From positions 1 through 6,667 of the forward strand of contig CALZNR010000076.1 in the NCBI GenBank assembly GCA_945827565.1: DNA of 6,667 bases. Reading direction: 5' to 3'. Position numbers and translations under genes: made by a program. The notes beneath the pieces were generated by a model. That model did not search any database. It was not told where the DNA came from and was given only the letters and a program-made list of their open reading frames with translations. This document shows positions 1-5,172 of this stretch, one piece after another; the stretch's first letter is position 1; the number at the start of each line of letters is the position of its first letter. This DNA is from an uncultured Prevotella sp. Lineage in GTDB: Bacteria > Bacteroidota > Bacteroidia > Bacteroidales > Bacteroidaceae.

Positions 1-49
1 ACGACATTTCTGCCTGTCTCGTGGGCTCGGAGATGTGTATAAGAGACAG
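1..49 (+). other. Residual Illumina Nextera adapter (P7 tail, i7 index, read-2 transposase adapter); not genomic
   Basis: Bases 31-49 are the 19-bp Tn5 mosaic end AGATGTGTATAAGAGACAG. Bases 16-30 (GTCTCGTGGGCTCGG) are the rest of the Nextera read-2 transposase adapter, so all 34 bases are present without mismatch. Bases 8-15 (TTCTGCCT) equal the index portion of the Nextera N703 primer, as I remember it. Bases 1-7 (ACGACAT) match the last seven bases of P7 (ACGAGAT) with one mismatch. The order P7-index-adapter-insert is that of a finished library molecule, so this is untrimmed read-through at a contig end. Genomic sequence starts at about base 50. Confidence 0.97.
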
Positions 50-473
50 GTGTAACCATCGCAGGCTGCAAGCGAGAGGCTGAGGCGAACCAGCGCTGCT
101 CATAAAACTCACCATAGTTAGGCAAAAAAGTCTTTGGCACCAATCCCAATATCTTTCCACTCTGTATCACCACAGCACAATTGTACAGATGAATGCCAGT
201 GGCAACAGGCATACCCACAATAGCAATGATGGGAAGAGATGCCGTTTGCTGAAGCAGTGTGCACAATGCCTCGTCGGCCTGGTGCATCAGCGAGTGGCTG
301 CGAAAGAGGTCTTGACAACTGTAGCCCGTAATATTTAGTTCTGGGAAGCACACTACACTCACACCTGCCTGATGTGCCTGCTGGATCATCTGGACTGCCT
401 GCTGCACATTATAGACAGGATTGGCTACTTGCACTGAGGGAACGGCTGCCGCCACTTTGATATATCCGTACAT
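50..473 (-). CDS. nadE: Glutamine-dependent NAD+ synthetase, N-terminal part (truncated by contig end)
   Basis: The ATG at 473 opens a protein starting MYGYIKVAAAVPSVQVANP, of which 141 residues are genomic. It is the N-terminal nitrilase-like glutaminase domain of long-form NAD+ synthetase, which normally has about 640-680 residues. This enzyme amidates nicotinic acid adenine dinucleotide to NAD+ in the cytoplasm, using ammonia from glutamine and ATP. Of the Glu-Lys-Cys glutaminase triad, Glu45 (CFPELNITGYS) and Lys114 (KTFLPNYGEFYE) are visible. The catalytic Cys and the whole synthetase domain lie beyond the contig end. The true gene is presumably intact; the cut is technical. The frame has no stop through bases 49-1, but those codons translate adapter. 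The leader (474-514) is A-rich on the coding strand with no clear Shine-Dalgarno sequence, as is common in Bacteroidetes. The gene starts 41 bp after the queA stop and is probably co-transcribed with it. Confidence 0.93.
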
Positions 474-514
474 CTTTTCTTGTGTTTTTTGATGGTTTTT
501 GTCTTTATCTGAAC

Positions 515-1801
515 TCAAGGAATCAGCAATGAAGAGTCACCGTAACTCAAAAAGCGATAATCATGGTCAAGAGCATAACGATAGATGTCTCTCCAACGTT
601 CACCTACAAAAGCACTTACCAAAAGGAGCAAGGTGCTCTGTGGCTGATGGAAATTGGTGATTATCATGCGCACCACGTGATACTGGTAACCCGGAGCAAT
701 CATGATGGCAGTACTGGCACGCAACTGCGACAACTGCTGGCAATCCATATAGAGTGCCAGTTGCTGCAACGCCTCTACCGTGGTCAGCGTGGGCGATGTG
801 TGATAGGGTTGCCACTGGGTGACGTGTAACCGTTCGGGAGAGATCTCGGGATGCTCGGAAACCATGACTCCCATATAATATAAACTCTCCAGGGTACGTA
901 CACTGGTGGTGCCCACGGCAATTGCCTCACCCTGATGTTTGAGAAGCAGATCTATGGTACTTCGCTTCACACACACATGCTCGGTGTGCATAGGATGCCC
1001 ACTTATAAGTGTACTCTTAACTGGTTTGAAAGTGCCTGCACCCACATGCAGTGTCAGCTCCTCACGCTGTATTCCCTTGGCATCAAGTTCGCTGAGTACT
1101 GCTGGAGTGAAGTGAAGTCCTGCAGTAGGAGCTGCCACACTTCCTTTTATTTTGGAATAAACAGTTTGATAAGTCACCGTATCAGATGCTTCCGTTTGTC
1201 TGTTAAGATAAGGAGGTATCGGCAATTCTCCCACCGCCTCAAGCACCTCGGCAAAGGAAGCTGTGGGGTGATTCCAAGTGAGCCTTACTATCAATCCCTC
1301 ATTATTTGTTTTCTCTGCATTGCCCTCTGCTGAGTTTACGGTATCCCCCACTCTATCTCCGCTCTTTGCTTCTGAAATAAGCTCTGCCTCAAGAAAATAT
1401 CCCTCGCCAGTCATTCCAGGAATCTCCATTCTCAAAGAGCCTTCCTTCCACTTTTTTGCATTACCAACCAGGCAATGCCATTCGCACTTGCCCTTGCTTT
1501 GGAATATCTCTTCATAGGCTGCAGGAAGATGTGGCTCAAGCAGAAACACCTCAATCAGCGCACCAGTAGGTTTACGAAAATGTAGGCGCGCCTGTATCAC
1601 CCGGGTGTTGTTGAACACCATCAGGGCGCCCGCAGGCAGATACTGTGACAGATGACTGAACTCATCGGTATCTATCTGTCCCTGACGATATACCAGCAGT
1701 TTAGACTTGTCGCGCTGCGGCAACGGATAGCGGGCTATTCTTTCATCAGGAAGGTTGTAATTATAGTCGCTGATTTTGATGTCTTCTACCATGGTGTTCA
1801 T
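515..1801 (-). CDS. queA: S-adenosylmethionine:tRNA ribosyltransferase-isomerase (QueA), long form
   Basis: The family transfers and isomerises the ribosyl group of SAM onto 7-aminomethyl-7-deazaguanine at tRNA position 34, giving epoxyqueuosine. Family motifs occur in the expected order: NLPDERIARYPLPQRDKSKL (16-35), MVFNNTRVIQARL (61-73), LPIPPYLNR (193-201), YQTVYSKIKGSVAAPTAGLH (211-230), LHVGAGTFKPV (251-261), HPMHTE (269-274), AVGTTSVRTLES (295-306), TNFHQPQSTLLLLVSAFVG (382-400) and YRFLSYGDSSLL (415-426). At 428 residues it exceeds the usual 340-360. The excess lies in a polar Ser/Gly/Glu/Asn insertion (about 143-169) and an expanded stretch after GTTSVRTLES (about 308-362). Long forms of this family occur in Bacteroidetes, as I recall, but whether they have the standard activity is not shown here. 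Start: ATG at 1801, or ATG at 1792 (MVEDIKISDYNYN), which fits the family N-terminus equally well. It is 20 bp after the PAP2 stop; that gap is AT-rich, with no recognised promoter. Confidence 0.92.
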   Translation of the reverse strand: MNTMVEDIKISDYNYNLPDERIARYPLPQRDKSKLLVYRQGQIDTDEFSHLSQYLPAGALMVFNNTRVIQARLHFRKPTGALIEVFLLEPHLPAAYEEIFQSKGKCEWHCLVGNAKKWKEGSLRMEIPGMTGEGYFLEAELISEAKSGDRVGDTVNSAEGNAEKTNNEGLIVRLTWNHPTASFAEVLEAVGELPIPPYLNRQTEASDTVTYQTVYSKIKGSVAAPTAGLHFTPAVLSELDAKGIQREELTLHVGAGTFKPVKSTLISGHPMHTEHVCVKRSTIDLLLKHQGEAIAVGTTSVRTLESLYYMGVMVSEHPEISPERLHVTQWQPYHTSPTLTTVEALQQLALYMDCQQLSQLRASTAIMIAPGYQYHVVRMIITNFHQPQSTLLLLVSAFVGERWRDIYRYALDHDYRFLSYGDSSLLIP

Positions 1802-1821
1802 TACGAATTATAAACAATAAT

Positions 1822-2517
1822 TTAACTTATGAGTGCCCTATACATCGCATAGAAGCAGGTGAAGGTGAACACTGTTATCACCACCCTGACATCAGACAGA
1901 CGATAGCCTGTATCGGTGAACTGCGACGACACGAAACGCTTGTTGAGAGGAGGGCAAATGCCACTACGCACATAGAGCACATATACGAGCCAGCCCATAC
2001 ATCCGCCCCACAATAGTCCCACGAGAATATCGAACGGATAATGCACGCCAAGATATAGACGGGTGTAACAGTTGAGCAAAGACCAGCCCACCAACATGCA
2101 CGACATCAACCTGCTACGCACGAGCAGACAGAAAAAGACAGCTATACTGAACGTATTGGCAGCATGGGCAGAGAAAAAGCCATACAACCCTCCTCGATAT
2201 CCGTCAACAGTATTCACCAAAATGCCTATTGTAGGGTTATGAGTGGGGCGTAGCCTTGCCACCATAGGCTTTACAAACATATCATCGAGGGTGCCCGTGA
2301 GCAGCACGCAGAGGCCCGCACAGGCAACAATGGTGGCTATCTGTGTAACCGTTTGATTGCTCTTGATAACCAGCCAAAACAGCGCAACATACATGGGTAT
2401 CCACGTGGCTGCATGGGTAAAGATGGGCACTATCCCATCAAGGAAGGGCGTGTGGAAACCATTGATCCACAACAGCAACTGATGATCAAGTTGAACAAAA
2501 TACTCTACCATGGACAT
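1822..2517 (-). CDS. PAP2-superfamily membrane phosphatase
   Basis: This 231-residue integral membrane protein carries the three PAP2 acid-phosphatase motifs. Motif 1 is KPMVARLRP (K83-x6-R90-P91). Motif 2 is FFSAHAAN (Ser116-Ala-His118, a variant of the usual S-G-H). Motif 3 is TRLYLGVHYPFD (Arg153, His159, Asp163). His159, activated by Asp163, would be the phosphohistidine nucleophile and His118 the acid. Hydrophobic segments at about 39-52, 59-77, 115-133, 137-151, 165-183 and 211-227 fit the six-helix fold, with the active site on the periplasmic face. Likely substrates are undecaprenyl pyrophosphate, a lipid A phosphate or another lipid phosphate; the sequence does not tell which. The ATG at 2517 is 1 bp after the BatDE stop, and an in-frame ATG at 2511 is an alternative. 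This spacing implies translational coupling to the bat genes, although PAP2 is not a recognised Bat component. Confidence 0.92.
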   Translation of the reverse strand: MSMVEYFVQLDHQLLLWINGFHTPFLDGIVPIFTHAATWIPMYVALFWLVIKSNQTVTQIATIVACAGLCVLLTGTLDDMFVKPMVARLRPTHNPTIGILVNTVDGYRGGLYGFFSAHAANTFSIAVFFCLLVRSRLMSCMLVGWSLLNCYTRLYLGVHYPFDILVGLLWGGCMGWLVYVLYVRSGICPPLNKRFVSSQFTDTGYRLSDVRVVITVFTFTCFYAMYRALIS

Positions 2518-2518
2518 G

Positions 2519-5170
2519 CTATATCTTCTCTATCGACTGGACCGATATCCAACCACGTTTTCCATCTGCCAGTTCTATTTCTTTCCATTGTTGCATACTG
2601 TCATCGATAATGCGCACCTTGGTGCCTTGATGCAGAAGAAACAGCGTGGTGCCTCCCTGCGAAGGTGTACTACTGACATTGGTGGCACCACTAACCACAA
2701 TGGCATGGCTACGATGCGTGCGTTCGTGATAGCACTGGAAGGCAAATATGGTGCTTAGTGTCACTGTCAGGAGCATCAGCAAGGCGGAGACAAAAGCCGC
2801 TTTTCGCAAAGGTATCGACACGGCGAAGAGCAGTACCAATACAAAGATGATGAGCAAGGTAAGTGCACCCTGCGTGATATACGCCCACTCATTGGCACTG
2901 AAAAGATGTGCCAGTGTTTGATACCAGGTTACGATAAACAGGGGCGATTCCGGAGTGATACGGTCAGTGGTCTTCTGTCGTGCCATCTGGAGATTAAACC
3001 TGATATCTGCATCTCCTGGCTCGAGCAACAGTGCACGCTCGTAGTTGAGAACAGCACGAGTGATATTCTCTGTACGGTAGTAGGCTCCAGCAAGATTGTA
3101 ATATACATCAGCATTTTCGCCCTGTTTGAGCAACTGTTCATAAAGGCTGATGGCTTGCGAATAACGCTCTTGCACATAGGCACTGTCTGCCTGCTGCTTC
3201 AGTTGGTTGTAAGAGTCTTGCTGAACATTGTCACCACAAGAACAAAACAACACCGACAATAACGGAAGCATTATCAACAACGTGTGTCTGACAGTTTTTT
3301 TCTCTCTCTTTGATGACATTGAGAATGTATTCTCTATCTCCATAATGGCTTTCATTGCACTGTCATAAGTCTTGTTCATATTGCCAGCCTCATCGCCTGG
3401 TGCATAGCGCTGGAATTCACATTCGTCAAGAGCATCAATAAACATCTTGATGATGTCCGCAGAAATGCCCTGCTCATTAAAACGCTGCTCCACCACAGAA
3501 CGGGTGAGGCTATCGCCAGAGAGATGTAACTTGTCGCCTACATACGACCAAAGGGCAGCAGTAACCTCATCATAGAAGGCCTCTCGCTGACCGCTGACAC
3601 AGAGTTTATAGGCCTTGCGCAATTTGCGTGATGCCACCTTGCCAGCACGCTTGCCCCTTCTGCCCTCCACATCAGCCAACTGCATGGCACGCTTGCGGAA
3701 CACCACAACCAGTGTAACAAACGCCACCAACTGCAGGAGCAACATACTCCAATAGAGTGGAGAGGCAAAGAAATCGCTCTGTCCAGAACTGTGCGATACC
3801 CTGCCTGTGCGTATAAAGCGAATGTCATTGGCAAGCAAGCGCAAATCCTCCTGCGATGATGCCACAGGAGCATAGGCTTTTCCTCCCTTTCCCTGTGCCA
3901 CCTGCAAGGCAAAAGAGTCTGACTTCAAGGTAACATACTCACGCTTAGAAGTATCAAAATAGGTGAAGGTGACAGGTGGTATGGTGAAGTTTCCAGGATG
4001 TCTGGGCACCATCAAAAAATCATAGGTCATGGTGCCTTGCACACCAGCTGCAGAAAGATGGGTCTTGTCTGTAACCTTGGCATCGTAGTGGTCAAAATCT
4101 GCCGGAGCCTGTACCACAGGCTGTTTCAGCAGTTTCATATTACCCACACCCTGAATCTGTACCGATAGCTTTACAGGATCGTTGGCTTTCACCTGCGACT
4201 TGTCCAGACTTACCTTCATGGTGAATGTACCTACACCCAAAGAAAAATCGGCAGGCTTGGCTGGGAGCGGCTGCACCTGAACAGACAACGAAGGTGCCAC
4301 AATCTTACGTTGTGTTTCCACATAGCCAGAACCGCCATTAAAAAAGGCCTCGAACGGGTCGATATTGCGGTTGACCTGTATCACCGTACCCGTGAAAGGA
4401 ATAGAAGGTATAGTGAGCTTTCCTGTTACCTGTGGGAACATCACATACTGGCTCCAGGTCACCGTTTTGTAGGTTTTACCGCCCAACTGCTCCACTTTGA
4501 AACTCTTTTGTGCTGGCAGTGGAATCTCTTGCGTATGGAAGCCTTTCAGGTCGGGCATCTTACCGTTGAGTTGTGTAAGCTGCACTTGCGAATACACCTT
4601 ATAGGTAAGCAAGATGGGCTCCTGCTCCACCACCGTGCTTTTGTTTGCACTTACCTTAATAAACAGTTCACCATTGCCCCCTCTATTTCCCATACTTCCG
4701 CTAGCACTGCTGTGCGAGCCACCAGAGTTGCCCTGTGTGGCATTGCCGGAAACTTCTATCTTCAATGTGTTTGATGATAGAGGTTTACCATCTGCCGTGA
4801 TATGTGCAGCCGGAATGGTGTATGTACCAGGCTTGGTGGGCAACAAAATAAATGTATAGGTAATGGACGCAGATGAAGTGGTGCGTCCATTGATAATCTG
4901 TATGCTCTGCTGAGAAGAGGTACTGGGTCCCATCAGCACATCAAATGCGGAAGGAAACTGCGGAGCACGGAAATCACTGACCTGCTGCGTTGACACCGTA
5001 AATGACAAGCGGAACTCTCGTCCAGTCTGCACCTGCGAGGGAGCCGAGGCACGAAATGTTTGTGCTGATAGTGCTCCAACAGGTATCGCACCCTCTTCCT
5101 GAAAGATGAGGGGCAGAACACCCATCCATAATAACACGCTTAAAATAAGATATCTCTTCACCATAGTCAT
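2519..5170 (-). CDS. BatD-BatE fusion: oxygen-tolerance protein joined to a TPR/SH3-domain protein
   Basis: This 883-residue protein is numbered from the ATG at 5170, which overlaps the BatBC stop (TAATG). ATG 5164 is possible; a TTG at 5176 is unlikely. In order: signal peptide (1-36, ending ALSA|Q); a beta-rich periplasmic BatD region (about 38-463) with a Gly/Ser linker at 144-167; a transmembrane helix (about 472-491); and a basic then helical cytoplasmic domain (492-615) with DALDECEFQRYAPGD. The BatE part starts near MSSKREKK (618): a signal-like hydrophobic stretch (629-645, with F-C-S-C-G), two TPRs (about 653-733), two membrane helices (765-787, 791-810) and a C-terminal bacterial SH3-like domain (821-882, with GTKVRIIDD and DGKRGWIS). 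BatD and BatE are separate genes in the Bacteroides fragilis operon described by Tang and colleagues. The biochemical role of Bat proteins is unresolved; aerotolerance and envelope stress are proposed. An A7 tract at 3295-3301 sits at the junction and makes exact base count critical. Confidence 0.88.
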   Translation of the reverse strand: MTMVKRYLILSVLLWMGVLPLIFQEEGAIPVGALSAQTFRASAPSQVQTGREFRLSFTVSTQQVSDFRAPQFPSAFDVLMGPSTSSQQSIQIINGRTTSSASITYTFILLPTKPGTYTIPAAHITADGKPLSSNTLKIEVSGNATQGNSGGSHSSASGSMGNRGGNGELFIKVSANKSTVVEQEPILLTYKVYSQVQLTQLNGKMPDLKGFHTQEIPLPAQKSFKVEQLGGKTYKTVTWSQYVMFPQVTGKLTIPSIPFTGTVIQVNRNIDPFEAFFNGGSGYVETQRKIVAPSLSVQVQPLPAKPADFSLGVGTFTMKVSLDKSQVKANDPVKLSVQIQGVGNMKLLKQPVVQAPADFDHYDAKVTDKTHLSAAGVQGTMTYDFLMVPRHPGNFTIPPVTFTYFDTSKREYVTLKSDSFALQVAQGKGGKAYAPVASSQEDLRLLANDIRFIRTGRVSHSSGQSDFFASPLYWSMLLLQLVAFVTLVVVFRKRAMQLADVEGRRGKRAGKVASRKLRKAYKLCVSGQREAFYDEVTAALWSYVGDKLHLSGDSLTRSVVEQRFNEQGISADIIKMFIDALDECEFQRYAPGDEAGNMNKTYDSAMKAIMEIENTFSMSSKREKKTVRHTLLIMLPLLSVLFCSCGDNVQQDSYNQLKQQADSAYVQERYSQAISLYEQLLKQGENADVYYNLAGAYYRTENITRAVLNYERALLLEPGDADIRFNLQMARQKTTDRITPESPLFIVTWYQTLAHLFSANEWAYITQGALTLLIIFVLVLLFAVSIPLRKAAFVSALLMLLTVTLSTIFAFQCYHERTHRSHAIVVSGATNVSSTPSQGGTTLFLLHQGTKVRIIDDSMQQWKEIELADGKRGWISVQSIEKI

Positions 5171-5172
5171 TA
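5168..5172 (-). promoter_or_regulatory. Stop-start overlap TAATG coupling batBC to batDE
   Basis: On the coding strand the BatBC stop TAA (5172-5170) shares its last A with the ATG of BatDE (5170-5168). This favours re-initiation by the terminating ribosome. It is also the reason for choosing this start over the upstream TTG at 5176, which has no supporting ribosome-binding site. A second ATG lies two codons downstream at 5164. Confidence 0.7.

Noticed and set aside
31..49. Tn5 mosaic end suggesting a natural Tn5/IS50 insertion
   Set aside because: It is directly joined to the non-natural Nextera read-2 sequence, an index and a P7 tail, so it is library adapter and not a transposon.
118..351. 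Minus-strand frame of 77 residues
   Set aside because: Wrong frame within nadE; the overlapping frame from 473 carries the glutaminase motifs.
474..514. Possible terminator between queA and nadE because of T-rich runs on the plus strand
   Set aside because: The runs are A-rich on the transcribed gene strand and no inverted repeat precedes them, so they do not form an intrinsic terminator for these genes.
4310..4774. Plus-strand frame of 154 residues
   Set aside because: It lies wholly antisense to the clearly coding BatD region and has no recognisable domain.
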